A stretch of DNA of 48,471 nt from Acidimicrobiia bacterium (lineage in GTDB: Bacteria; Actinomycetota; Acidimicrobiia; Acidimicrobiales; Bin134), in NCBI GenBank assembly GCA_022827405.1, contig JAJDTA010000145.1, positions 1-48,471 on the forward strand, read 5' to 3'. The notes below the pieces were generated by a model, which did not search any database, was not told the DNA's origin, and saw nothing but the letters and a program-made list of their open reading frames with translations. The translations under genes were made by a program, and so were the position numbers. Of this stretch, positions 8,981-17,342 are shown in pieces. Position 1 is the stretch's first letter, and every line of letters starts with the position of its first letter.

Positions 8981-8997
8981 ATTGACTTCCTTTCGTG

Positions 8998-9033
8998 GCC
9001 GATCTGCCCTACAGGGAGCCCCCTGAGATCGGC
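8998..9033. promoter_or_regulatory. Nested dyad in divergent promoter region
   Basis: GCCGATCT (8998-9005) is mirrored by AGATCGGC (9026-9033). Between them lies an inner stem CAGGG / CCCTG (9012-9016 and 9021-9025). The element sits between the starts of the crotonase and the amidohydrolase, where an operator serving both would be placed. Confidence 0.4.
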
Positions 9034-9064
9034 GTTAGGGGGCGTTGCCGAGCAAACTAGCCGG

Positions 9065-9829
9065 GTGCTCGTAGTAGACACTCATACTCATGTGATTTCT
9101 GACGATCACGAGCGGTATCCGCTTCAGGTGGCGGACTATCCGGGGGTGGAGTGGGTGTATGAGGCACCGGTAACCGCTGAGGAGCTGTTGGCCGAGATGG
9201 CCGCTGCCGGAGTGGACCGGGCGGTCTTGGTGCAGGCCCAGGGGGGCTATGGCACGGATAACTCCTATGTGCTGGACGCTCGGGCGGCATACCCGGACAA
9301 GTTCAGCGCGGTGGTGATCGTCGACGAACCTGTTGAGCTCGACCGGCTGGCCGAAGCTGGGGCGGGCGGGGTGCGGTTTTTCGCCATCGGCGGGGGAGGG
9401 CCGCTACACGATGAGGCCACTTGGGACACCGCGCGGCGACTCGGCCTGCGGGTGAGCGCGGCCACGATGCCCGAGTACCTGCCGGCGTTGGGTGAGGCGC
9501 TGGCCGCCCATCCTGATGTGATCTTGTCGCTTGATCACTGCGGGTTCGCGCCGGAGTCGATCGCCGACTATGCCCACCTGGGGAATCTGTACCTGAAGGT
9601 CACCCCCCATGTGCTGGATGCGGGTGACCCGGCGGCCATGCTGGAGCGGCTGGCCGAGCAGTTCGGCCTGAACCGGCTCATGTGGGGATCGGACTACTCC
9701 CAGACCCACGACCGGCCCTACCAGGAGCTAGCCGATCAGGCCCGAGCGGCCTGCGCGGGGCTGACCCCGAGCGAGCAAGCCCAGTTCCTGGGGGACACCG
9801 CGCTGGCTCTTTGGCCGGAACTGGGCTAG
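9065..9829 (+). CDS. Amidohydrolase-2 family metal hydrolase
   Basis: A 254-residue TIM-barrel metal-dependent hydrolase. It opens with VVDTHTHVIS (HxH metal site), has a mid-barrel LDHCGF and ends with a WGSDYSQTH motif carrying the typical Asp near the last strand. Relatives include 2-pyrone-4,6-dicarboxylate lactonase and ACMSD-like decarboxylases or hydrolases of ring-fission products. The GTG start gives the standard N-terminus. The last four bases (CTAG) overlap the stop of the convergent crotonase. Confidence 0.82.
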   Translation: MLVVDTHTHVISDDHERYPLQVADYPGVEWVYEAPVTAEELLAEMAAAGVDRAVLVQAQGGYGTDNSYVLDARAAYPDKFSAVVIVDEPVELDRLAEAGAGGVRFFAIGGGGPLHDEATWDTARRLGLRVSAATMPEYLPALGEALAAHPDVILSLDHCGFAPESIADYAHLGNLYLKVTPHVLDAGDPAAMLERLAEQFGLNRLMWGSDYSQTHDRPYQELADQARAACAGLTPSEQAQFLGDTALALWPELG

Positions 9830-10677
9830 TCGATTCCCAGCATTTCGTCGATCACCGCAGCCATGGCCGTGGGGTCTCGCTCGGTTTCGCGGGATTGGCC
9901 GCCGGCATCGAGGAAGCGCTGCATCAGCGGTACATGCTGGCCAGTGGCTGAGCAGGCCATCATGGCCTGGGTCTCGGTCAGCAACCCTGGTTCCACCGGC
10001 CCCAGCGCGGCGTCCACGGCTTGCTTGGCCTTGGCGATGGACAACCTCGGCGAGGCGGCGATGCGACGGGCCACCTGTGCGGTGTGGGCTCGGAGCTCAT
10101 CGGAGGGCAGCACCCGGTTCACGTAGCCGATAGCGGCAGCCTCCTCGGCGGTCACGTCGTTGCCCGACAAGACGATTTCCAGTGCCCGGCTGCGGCCCAC
10201 CAGGCGGGCCAGCCGCTGGGTGCCACTAGCCCCGGGGATGATGCCCATGGCCACCTCGGGCTGACCCAACACCGTGCGAGGCCCGGCAAAGCGCATGTCG
10301 AGGGACAGCAGGAACTCCGAGCCGCCGCCCCGAGCGACGCCGTCGATCATGCCGATGGTGGCCACCCCCATGGTGCGGCAGCGGTCGAACGTGGCCGCGG
10401 CGAAGTTGGGCTCGGAGGGCACCTCGGCGGGGGCCTCCATGGCCAGGATCTGCTCCACGTCGCCATGCATCAAGAAGAAATCGGGATCGGCGCTCTCGAA
10501 CACCAAGACGTGCACTTGCTCATCAGCCTCAACCGAGTCGAGCAGCCCCATCAGCCCGCCGATAAGGGGGCCGTCTACCAGCTGCTTGGGCGGATGATCG
10601 ATCACCACCCAGCCCACGCCATCGGCAACTCTCAAAGAGAACGGCCCAAAACTCTGCTCAGTTGATTGCTCACTCAT
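9826..10677 (-). CDS. Crotonase (enoyl-CoA hydratase/isomerase family)
   Basis: A 283-residue crotonase-fold protein. MIDGVARGGGSEFLLSLDMR supplies the second oxyanion-hole segment. The first, around FFLMHGDVEQ, lacks the usual AGAD-type sequence, so it may not be a true hydratase. A longer open frame to 10836 adds a non-crotonase N-terminus, so ATG 10677 was chosen. It overlaps the stop of the upstream nitroreductase by 8 bases, implying translational coupling. Confidence 0.8.
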   Translation of the reverse strand: MSEQSTEQSFGPFSLRVADGVGWVVIDHPPKQLVDGPLIGGLMGLLDSVEADEQVHVLVFESADPDFFLMHGDVEQILAMEAPAEVPSEPNFAAATFDRCRTMGVATIGMIDGVARGGGSEFLLSLDMRFAGPRTVLGQPEVAMGIIPGASGTQRLARLVGRSRALEIVLSGNDVTAEEAAAIGYVNRVLPSDELRAHTAQVARRIAASPRLSIAKAKQAVDAALGPVEPGLLTETQAMMACSATGQHVPLMQRFLDAGGQSRETERDPTAMAAVIDEMLGID

Positions 10678-11287
10678 CGTGGTCCTCCCACTGGTTCCAA
10701 TACGCCACTTCTGACAATGGACGGCGGCGGACGGGGCCGAACGGCACCGCGGGCCAGCCCATCGGAATGCCGCACACGATATGGACGTCGTCGGGAATGC
10801 CCAGCACGGCCCGAACCTCATCGGCCCGGAAGGCATGCAGCGTGGTCAGCACCGTGCCCAACCCCAGGCTGCGGGCCGCCACTAGGAGGTTCTGCACCGC
10901 GGGGTACACCGAGTGGCTCACCCCCCGCTGGGTGGAGCCCACGATGATGAACACCGGCACGTCGCCCACCTCGCGGGCGAACTTGGCGGCCTTCTCGACG
11001 ATTCCGGCCTCCTGGCCCCGCAGCCACTCGGTGCCTGCCGCCGACGGGTTGTTGTACGACTCCTGCTGGGCGTCCAGATAAAGCTCGGCCAGACGGCGGC
11101 GTTTCTCAGGATCGGTGACCACCACGAAGCGGGCGAACTGCCCGTTGATGGCACTGGGCGCCCGGATAGCGGCGTCCAGCACTTGAGTGATCAGCTCGTC
11201 AGGCACCGGATCGGGCAGATAGCGCCGCACCGCCCGCTGGGTGTGCATGGCCTCGAACACGCCGATCTCGGCGTCTGGTTGATTCAT
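10670..11287 (-). CDS. Nitroreductase-family FMN oxidoreductase
   Basis: A 205-residue nitroreductase-fold protein. AMHTQRAVRRYLPDPVPDE is the classic N-terminal FMN-binding segment, followed by APSAINGQFARFVVV and SLGLGTVLTTLHAF. Members reduce quinones, nitro groups or enones with NAD(P)H. It is the first gene of an operon with the following crotonase. A TACTGT hexamer eight bases before the ATG suggests a leaderless transcript. Its promoter faces that of the SelW-like gene. Confidence 0.85.
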   Translation of the reverse strand: MNQPDAEIGVFEAMHTQRAVRRYLPDPVPDELITQVLDAAIRAPSAINGQFARFVVVTDPEKRRRLAELYLDAQQESYNNPSAAGTEWLRGQEAGIVEKAAKFAREVGDVPVFIIVGSTQRGVSHSVYPAVQNLLVAARSLGLGTVLTTLHAFRADEVRAVLGIPDDVHIVCGIPMGWPAVPFGPVRRRPLSEVAYWNQWEDHDE

Positions 11288-11295
11288 GGGGTCCG

Positions 11296-11301
11296 ACAGT
11301 A
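11296..11301 (-). promoter_or_regulatory. Leaderless -10 box of nitroreductase
   Basis: TACTGT on the minus strand, eight bases before ATG 11287. Confidence 0.45.
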
Positions 11302-11340
11302 GCGGTCGCAGAATTGTGTGGGTTGTCGTCTGCCCGGCGA

Positions 11341-11346
11341 TAGCCT
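11341..11346 (+). promoter_or_regulatory. Leaderless -10 box of SelW-like gene
   Basis: TAGCCT ends six bases before ATG 11353, the geometry seen at many genes here. It supports 11353 as the start, upstream of both in-frame UGA codons. Confidence 0.5.
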
Positions 11347-11352
11347 GCTCCC

Positions 11353-11625
11353 ATGGCGCGAAAGCACCGCATCACCATCACCTATTGAGTTCCTTGAGAC
11401 TATTCCGAGCACGCCGTGAGCGCTGCCAAGGACCTCCTTCAGAACTACCAGCACATCATTGAGGACCTGACCCTGGTGACCGGCGCATCGGGCATCTTCG
11501 ACGTGGAAGTCGACGGTGAGATGCTCTTTTCCAAAGACGACTGCATGCGACATGCCAATGTCGGCGAGGTGCTGAAGCTCTTTGCCGAGCAATACGCCGT
11601 AGGAGTGCTGGTCTACGGCTCGTAG
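11353..11625 (+). CDS. SelW/Rdx-family selenoprotein with UxxU motif
   Basis: A 90-residue thioredoxin-fold protein of the SelT/SelW/SelH (Rdx) family, if two in-frame UGA codons are read as selenocysteine. Reading from ATG 11353 gives ITITY-U12-V-P-U15-DYSEHAVSAAKDLL. UGA 11386-11388 and 11395-11397 fall exactly on the two positions of the family's redox CxxC/CxxU motif. Downstream sequence (GIFDVEVDGEMLFSKDD) is the family's conserved second half. A caller that stops at UGA would report only a piece starting at GTG 11416. A SECIS-like hairpin lies at 11409-11426. A P450 follows 38 bases downstream. A double-Sec active site is unusual, as family members normally have CxxU or CxxC. Confidence 0.85.
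11409..11426 (+). promoter_or_regulatory. SECIS-like hairpin of SelW-like gene
   Basis: GCACGC (11409-11414) pairs with GCG-C-TGC (11420-11426), with one bulged C at 11423. The apical loop is CGTGA. The loop G at 11416 lies 18 nt after the second UGA and 27 nt after the first, both in the working range of bacterial SECIS elements. One hairpin may serve both UGAs. Confidence 0.55.
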
Positions 11626-11651
11626 CTGTTCGGACCGCCCGAGCGGGCCAC

Positions 11652-11657
11652 TACGCT
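11652..11657 (+). promoter_or_regulatory. Leaderless -10 box of first P450
   Basis: TACGCT ends six bases before GTG 11664. The P450 may therefore have its own promoter as well as read-through from the SelW-like gene. Confidence 0.45.
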
Positions 11658-11663
11658 GCGGGC

Positions 11664-12926
11664 GTGGACGCCGAGACAGCAGACGTCACAGTCGACATCG
11701 ATCATCAGACGGCGGAGTTCGTCGCCAACCGCCATAGCCGCTACCACCAGTTGCGGGAGAGCTGCCCGGTGATGTTCAACGAGCACTACGGCGGATTCTG
11801 GATGGTCACCGACTATGAGTCGGTGGCCCAGGTAGCCCGAGACAACGAGACGTTCGCCCACAAGTACGAACCCGATGCCCCCGACGGCATCTCTTATATG
11901 GGCATCTGCGGGGTACCCCGCCCGAGCTACATCCCCCGCCAGGGAGTGTCCGAGATCGACGGCCCCGAGCACGCCGACCTGCGGCGGGTGCTGAACCCGC
12001 TCATGACCATCAACGCGGTGGAGAGCAACCGCCCCCGGATGGAGGCGGTGTCTGCGTGGTTCATCGACGAGATCATCGAGTCGGGCGCGGCCGACTTGGT
12101 GCTCGACTACACCACGCCGGTGCCCGCCGTGCTCACGCTGGAGATGATGGGCATGGTCTCGTCCAACTGGCAGCACTACGCCGACTTCTTCCACGCCACC
12201 TCGTCGTACGAGCCCACCGACGAGCGGTACAAAAGCGCAATTGCCCACCAGCCGGACATGTGGGGGGAGCTGCGCGACTTCGCCGCATTCCGCCGGGGCA
12301 ATCCGGCCGACGACGTCACCACTGCGTTGGTGTCGTCGCCGCTGGATGGCCGGATGCTGAGCGACGACGAGATCACCGCCATCATGTGGAATCTGGTGGC
12401 GGGCGGCCTCGACACCACTACCTCGTTGGTGTCGTGGGGGCTGCACCACTTGGGCACCCACCCCGAGGACCGCGCCGGGCTCATCGAGGATCCGAGCCTG
12501 ATCCCGGCCGCGGTGGAGGAGTTCTTGCGCCACTACAGCCCCAGCGAGACCCTTACCCGCACCGCCACCCGCGACGTGGAACTGGGCGGCCGCCAGATCA
12601 AGCGGGGCGACATCGTATTCATCAGCTGGGTGACGGCCAACCACGATCCCGCCGTGTTCGATGCTCCCGACGAGGTGCGCATCGACCGCGAGGTGAACAA
12701 GCACTTGGCGTTCGGGCTGGGCGGTCACCGCTGCATCGGCTCGTCGATCGCCCGCATAGAGTCGGAGCTGATGCTGCGAGACGTCCTCGCCCGCATCGGC
12801 GACTACGAAATAGACCTCGAGGGATTCAAGCCCTATCCCGGCAACCTGCTGATGACCGGCGTGGTGTCGATGCCGGTCACGTTTACCCCTGGGGTCCGCA
12901 CCGGCGCAGCCGACCCCTTCGCTTAA
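11664..12926 (+). CDS. Cytochrome P450
   Basis: A 420-residue soluble bacterial P450. The heme-ligand loop is FGLGGHRCIG with Cys357. The K-helix pair is present (VEEFLRH), and the I-helix oxygen-activation region reads AGGLDTTTS. It hydroxylates a hydrophobic substrate using external ferredoxin partners, none of which is encoded nearby. The GTG start is supported by the hexamer at 11652. Tail to tail with a thiolase. Confidence 0.92.
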   Translation: MDAETADVTVDIDHQTAEFVANRHSRYHQLRESCPVMFNEHYGGFWMVTDYESVAQVARDNETFAHKYEPDAPDGISYMGICGVPRPSYIPRQGVSEIDGPEHADLRRVLNPLMTINAVESNRPRMEAVSAWFIDEIIESGAADLVLDYTTPVPAVLTLEMMGMVSSNWQHYADFFHATSSYEPTDERYKSAIAHQPDMWGELRDFAAFRRGNPADDVTTALVSSPLDGRMLSDDEITAIMWNLVAGGLDTTTSLVSWGLHHLGTHPEDRAGLIEDPSLIPAAVEEFLRHYSPSETLTRTATRDVELGGRQIKRGDIVFISWVTANHDPAVFDAPDEVRIDREVNKHLAFGLGGHRCIGSSIARIESELMLRDVLARIGDYEIDLEGFKPYPGNLLMTGVVSMPVTFTPGVRTGAADPFA

Positions 12927-12959
12927 GGTCCTATCTAGCCCAGATGATGATGGTGGGGC

Positions 12960-14162
12960 CTAGCTAAGGCGTTCCACGATCATGGCCATGCCCTGGCCGC
13001 CGCCCACGCACATGCTCTCGACCCCGATTGTCTTGTCGGCGTCCTCCAGCCCGTTCAACAGCGTGCCCATGATGCGAGCGCCGGTCATGCCGAAGGGATG
13101 GCCCAGGGCGATGGCCCCGCCGTTCACGTTGAGCTTGTCGTAGTCGATGCCCAACTCGTCGGCGCTGGGGATCACCTGGGCGGCAAAGGCCTCATTGATC
13201 TCCACCAGGTCGACGTCATCGATGGTCATGCCGGCCCGCTCCAGCACCTGGGTGATGGCCGGAATGGGGCCGAGGCCCATTATCTCCGGATTCACCGCGG
13301 CCACCCCCGAGGCCACGATCCGGGCCAGCGGCTTCACGCCCAGCTCGGCGGCCTTGGTGTCGCTCATCACCACCACCGCGGCGGCCCCGTCGTTGAGCGG
13401 GCAGGCATTGCCCGCGGTAACTGTCCCGTCGGGCCGAAAAACCGGATTGAGCTGCGAGACCTTCTCGATAACGGTGCCGGCCCGGATGCCGTCGTCTTTG
13501 CTCACCAGCGTGCCGTCGGCCAGCGGATACGGGGTGATCTCCCTCTCGAAGAAGCCCCGCTCTTGGGCGGCCTCGGCCCGGTTCTGCGACCTGACCCCGA
13601 ACTCGTCTTGGCGCTCGCGGCTCACGTTCCAGGCTTGGGCCACGTTCTCGGCGGTCTGGCCCATGGCGATGTAGATGTCGGGCAGGCCCTCGGGGGGCTC
13701 CCACACCGGGGTGCCCTCGCCACTGCGGTCGGCTGAGCGGGCCTCGGCTTCGGCGAACTTGTCGTTCTTGCCGCCCCGGTCGGCCGCCCCGGCCGCGAAA
13801 CGGCTCACACACTCCACCCCGCCGGACACGAACACGTCGCCCTCGCCGGCCCGCACCGCGTGGGCCGCCATGCGGATGGTTTGAAGCGACGAGGAGCAGT
13901 AGCGGTTCACGGTCACGCCGGGCACGTCGAGCCCGGCCAGCAGCCCCGACAGTCGGGCGATGTTGTAGCCGGCCTCGCCCGCGGGCTGGGCGCAGCCCCA
14001 CATCACGTCCTCGACATCGGCCCCGTCGATCTGGGGAACTTTGCCGAGCACGTCTTCGATGATGAATGCCGACATGTCGTCGGGACGTACGTCGGCCAGC
14101 GAGCCCTTGACGGCTCGCCCGATGGGCGTGCGGGAGGTGGCGACGATGACTGCTTCGGGCAT
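12960..14162 (-). CDS. Acetyl-CoA acetyltransferase (thiolase)
   Basis: A 400-residue thiolase. The acyl-carrying Cys89 is in NRYCSSSLQ, the active-site His in GGAIALGHPFG, and the C-terminal Cys in SMCVGGGQG. It does the thiolytic or condensation step of beta-oxidation in the cytoplasm. The start at ATG 14162 is preceded by AGGAG. A longer frame reaching 14339 has a non-thiolase, Arg-rich extension. A D-aminoacylase-like gene lies upstream on the same strand, 74 bases away. Confidence 0.92.
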   Translation of the reverse strand: MPEAVIVATSRTPIGRAVKGSLADVRPDDMSAFIIEDVLGKVPQIDGADVEDVMWGCAQPAGEAGYNIARLSGLLAGLDVPGVTVNRYCSSSLQTIRMAAHAVRAGEGDVFVSGGVECVSRFAAGAADRGGKNDKFAEAEARSADRSGEGTPVWEPPEGLPDIYIAMGQTAENVAQAWNVSRERQDEFGVRSQNRAEAAQERGFFEREITPYPLADGTLVSKDDGIRAGTVIEKVSQLNPVFRPDGTVTAGNACPLNDGAAAVVVMSDTKAAELGVKPLARIVASGVAAVNPEIMGLGPIPAITQVLERAGMTIDDVDLVEINEAFAAQVIPSADELGIDYDKLNVNGGAIALGHPFGMTGARIMGTLLNGLEDADKTIGVESMCVGGGQGMAMIVERLS

Positions 14163-14236
14163 GGTGGCTCCTGTTATTGCTTGTGATCGGTTGGGATTGG
14201 GGCCCCTGGGGCCGATTGGGATGGGAAGTCTGGAGT

Positions 14237-15955
14237 CTAGGAGAGGTCTACTCGCTCGGTGTCGCTTCCGCTGCGAAGGTGCTTGCCCGGTCGAGCGTCG
14301 GTGAACTGCCCGTCCCGAACGATCTCCTCGCCGTTGCAAAACACGTGGTCGATGCCGTCGGCCTCACCGTACAGGCGGGGAGCGCCGGCGGGCAGGTCGG
14401 CCACCACCGTGAGGGGCTTGGCCCCCACCTGAGACTCGTCGATCACCACCACATCGCCGTGCCAGCCCTCTTGGAGCTGGCCCCGCTCTTTGAGGCCGTA
14501 CAGCTGGGCCTGCACGTCGGTCATCAGATGGACGGCCTCCTCGGTCGAGATGAGCTCCCGCTCCCGCATGCACTGGCCGAGCATGGACGTGGCGTAGTTG
14601 GCGGTCATGAACAAGTCGAGGTGGGCTCCGGCGTCGGAGGCGCCGATCACCGCTCGGCCGTCCCGCCAGATCTCCATGCGGGCCTTCCAGTCCTCGGTGG
14701 ACGACACCGGCGGCGGAGTACCGAAGGAGGTCTTCAGGTCGTCGGCCACCACGATGTCGCACAGGGCGTCGAAGGGCTTCTTGCCCTCGTCCTCGGCAAT
14801 CTGGCCCACGGTGCGGCCCCGGTACTGCTCGTTCTCTGGGGCGAACGTGTCGAAGATGATCTTCGTGGACCAGTCGGCCAGTCCCTTTAGGGGCCCGGGC
14901 TGCTGGGCCAGCTCGTCGAGGCGATCGCGCTCGGCCTGATTGGCCAACAGCGCCATCTTCTCGGCGGGCGGGGCCAGCATGGCGCCTTCCCAGTCGGGCA
15001 GGGCGTCGAGCACGAAGCCGCCGGCCATGCTGAGGCGAACCGAGAAGGCCATGGGCACGGTGAGGGCCACCACCTTGCCGCCGTTGGCCTTGGCGTGGTC
15101 GCTGGCCTCCAGCTTGGCGTAGCACTCATCGAGGTTGCCCTCAGCCACGGTCATAACGTTCCAGTTGAGCTGGGTCTGGGCCGCCACCGACATGTCGGTC
15201 ATCAGGTTGATGGCGGCGTCGTCGAACGGGCCGACACAGGGGATCAGCTCCAACGAGGTACCCGGGTACTCCGAGCACACCCGGGCCAGCTCCACCAGCT
15301 CCTCCCGGCTGGCATAGCGGCTGGGCACCATGTTGCCGAAGGGGTCGTTGTGGGTGCGGGCGTAGGAGGAGGAGAACCCCAGCGCACCGGCCTCCAAGCC
15401 GGCCCGGAGCAGGTCCTGCATCTGGGCCAGCTCCTCGGGGGTGGCCTCGCGCTTGACGCATTCCGGCCCCATGACCACCCGGCGCAGCGCAGAGTGGCCC
15501 ACCTTGAAGGCGGTGTTGATCGAAAGGGTGCCATCGAAGGCGTCGAAATATTCGGCGGTAGACCGCCAATTCCACGGCACGCCGACCTGGAGCGACTCCA
15601 AGGGCATGCCCTCCACCCGGGCCAGCATCTGCATCAGATACTCGCCGTCGGCGGGATCGTCGGTCAGCGGGGCGATGGTGAATCCGCAGTTGCCCCCGAT
15701 GACGCTGGTCACCCCGTGAAGAGGCGACGGGCTCAGCGTGGTGTCCCAGAACACCTGGGCGTCTAGGTGGGTGTGGACATCGATGAAGCCGGGGCACACT
15801 GCTTTACCGGTCGCGTCCACCGTGCTGGCTGCCTCGGCTGCGCTCAGGTCGCCGATGGCGGAGATTCGACCGCCTTGCAGTCCCAGATCGGCTCGGTAGC
15901 GAGGGCTGCCGGTGCCGTCGACGATGTCGCCGCCTTTGATGATGCTGTCAAACAT
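14237..15955 (-). CDS. N-acyl-D-amino-acid deacylase-like amidohydrolase
   Basis: A 572-residue amidohydrolase-3 protein. An N-terminal beta-sandwich (IIKGGDIVDGTGSPRY) leads into CPGFIDVHTHLD with metal ligands His61 and His63. A C-terminal region GASDAGAHLDLF carries the late Asp/His ligands. Family members cleave N-acyl-D-amino acids, but many actinobacterial homologues with this name have untested substrates. ATG 15955 has a Shine-Dalgarno (AAGGGG), unlike the leaderless genes around it. A palindrome at 15990-15999 overlaps a plausible -10 box. Confidence 0.82.
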   Translation of the reverse strand: MFDSIIKGGDIVDGTGSPRYRADLGLQGGRISAIGDLSAAEAASTVDATGKAVCPGFIDVHTHLDAQVFWDTTLSPSPLHGVTSVIGGNCGFTIAPLTDDPADGEYLMQMLARVEGMPLESLQVGVPWNWRSTAEYFDAFDGTLSINTAFKVGHSALRRVVMGPECVKREATPEELAQMQDLLRAGLEAGALGFSSSYARTHNDPFGNMVPSRYASREELVELARVCSEYPGTSLELIPCVGPFDDAAINLMTDMSVAAQTQLNWNVMTVAEGNLDECYAKLEASDHAKANGGKVVALTVPMAFSVRLSMAGGFVLDALPDWEGAMLAPPAEKMALLANQAERDRLDELAQQPGPLKGLADWSTKIIFDTFAPENEQYRGRTVGQIAEDEGKKPFDALCDIVVADDLKTSFGTPPPVSSTEDWKARMEIWRDGRAVIGASDAGAHLDLFMTANYATSMLGQCMRERELISTEEAVHLMTDVQAQLYGLKERGQLQEGWHGDVVVIDESQVGAKPLTVVADLPAGAPRLYGEADGIDHVFCNGEEIVRDGQFTDARPGKHLRSGSDTERVDLS

Positions 15956-15989
15956 GGTTCGCCCCTTATGTGCGGCCCTTCGGCAGGCT

Positions 15990-16003
15990 TTGTGCACAAT
16001 CTA
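15990..16003 (-). promoter_or_regulatory. Palindromic operator-like site and -10 box
   Basis: TTGTGCACAA (15990-15999) is a perfect 10-bp palindrome. On the minus strand it overlaps TAGATT (15998-16003), a candidate -10 that would give a leader of about 36 nt for the deacylase gene. GntR-type regulators bind similar TTGT-ACAA arms, but no regulator is encoded nearby. Confidence 0.4.
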
Positions 16004-16068
16004 GGCCATGCCTGGGCTCGTTGGCGAAGAACCGGGCGTTGGGTGAATGGCTTGGGCGAAAGCATCGG

Positions 16069-16074
16069 TAAGCT
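16069..16074 (+). promoter_or_regulatory. Leaderless -10 box of amidohydrolase
   Basis: TAAGCT ends eight bases before ATG 16083. It supports that start over the in-frame ATG at 16047. Confidence 0.4.
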
Positions 16075-16082
16075 TCCTCCCC

Positions 16083-17303
16083 ATGGCAGAGATCCCGCGC
16101 ATCATCTCGGTGGACGACCACGTGGTCGAACCGCCCGACCTTTGGACTGAGCGGCTTCCCCGCAAGTTCCACGACCGCTGCCCCCGGGTGGAGCGCGACA
16201 AGGCGACGTTCCACTTCGAGGGCGGGGTGTTCAGCTACGAAAAGGGATCACCCGACGGCACTTGGGGCGACTGGTGGCTCTATGACGACCTGATCTACCC
16301 GTTCCCCAAGTTGTCGGCGGCCATCGGGTTCGAGCCGCTCACCAACACCCCGGTGACGTTCGACGAGATCCTGCCGGGGTGCTGGAAGCAGAAGGAGCGC
16401 CTCGAGGACATGGAGGCCAACCACGTGGACGCCTCGATCTGCTTCCCCAACGTATTGCCCCGGTTCTGTGGCCAGACCTTCCACGAGCGGGAAGACAAGG
16501 AGCTGGCCCTGTTGTGCGTGAAGGCCTACAACGACTGGATGATCGACGAGTGGTGTGCGGGCGATGGCCAAGGGAGACTGATCCCGCTGACCATCATCCC
16601 GCTGTGGGACGCCCGTCTGGCCGCCGAGGAGATCCACCGCTGCGCCGACAAGGGCAGCTTCGCGGTGGCGTTCTCCGAGAACCCTTACCACCTGGGACTG
16701 CCGTCGATCCACGACCCCAGTCGATTCTGGGAGCCGTTCTTCGCGGCATGCGAGGAAACCGGGACTGTGGTGAACATGCACATCGGCTCGTCCTCGAAGA
16801 TGCCGACAACGTCGCCCGACGCCCCGTTTGCGGTCAGCTCCACCATCACCTTCAGCAACGCCATGGGCTCGATGTGTGACTACATCCTCTCGGGGGTGTT
16901 CGAGCGGTATCCCGGCCTGCGGGTGGCCTACAGCGAGGGCCAGGTGGGGTGGATGCCCTATGTGATCGAGCGCATGGACAAGTTGTGGGAAGAGCGGATC
17001 AACGACGATGACGGGGATTTCGGGGTCAATCTGCCCAATCCGCCGTCCTCCTACATCGCCGGCCACGTGTGGGGCTGCATGTTCGACGACGAGGTGGGGC
17101 TGAGGAATCGCGACCTTATCGGCATGGACCAAATCACCTTCGAGGTGGACTACCCCCACGCCGACTCCACGTTCCCCCACACCAAGGAAATCGCCACCAG
17201 GATCGTGACCCAGGCCGGTCTCAACGACGAGGAGACCTACAAGCTGCTCCGGGGCAACGCCATCGATTTGTACGGCCTGGAGAAGTACGGAATCGCTGCG
17301 TAG
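16083..17303 (+). CDS. Amidohydrolase-2 family hydrolase (ACMSD-like)
   Basis: A 406-residue TIM-barrel metal hydrolase. It starts with the DDHVVEPPDLW signature of the long actinobacterial amidohydrolase-2 group, has a central NMHIGSSS strand and ends with EVDYPHADSTFPH near the C-terminal metal ligand. Related enzymes decarboxylate or hydrolyse ring-cleavage products. An aldehyde dehydrogenase follows 39 bases downstream with its own Shine-Dalgarno, so the two are probably one operon. Confidence 0.85.
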   Translation: MAEIPRIISVDDHVVEPPDLWTERLPRKFHDRCPRVERDKATFHFEGGVFSYEKGSPDGTWGDWWLYDDLIYPFPKLSAAIGFEPLTNTPVTFDEILPGCWKQKERLEDMEANHVDASICFPNVLPRFCGQTFHEREDKELALLCVKAYNDWMIDEWCAGDGQGRLIPLTIIPLWDARLAAEEIHRCADKGSFAVAFSENPYHLGLPSIHDPSRFWEPFFAACEETGTVVNMHIGSSSKMPTTSPDAPFAVSSTITFSNAMGSMCDYILSGVFERYPGLRVAYSEGQVGWMPYVIERMDKLWEERINDDDGDFGVNLPNPPSSYIAGHVWGCMFDDEVGLRNRDLIGMDQITFEVDYPHADSTFPHTKEIATRIVTQAGLNDEETYKLLRGNAIDLYGLEKYGIAA

Positions 17304-17342
17304 CTGTTTGAGGCGACGGGTATTTCGGCAAGGGGGATTGCC

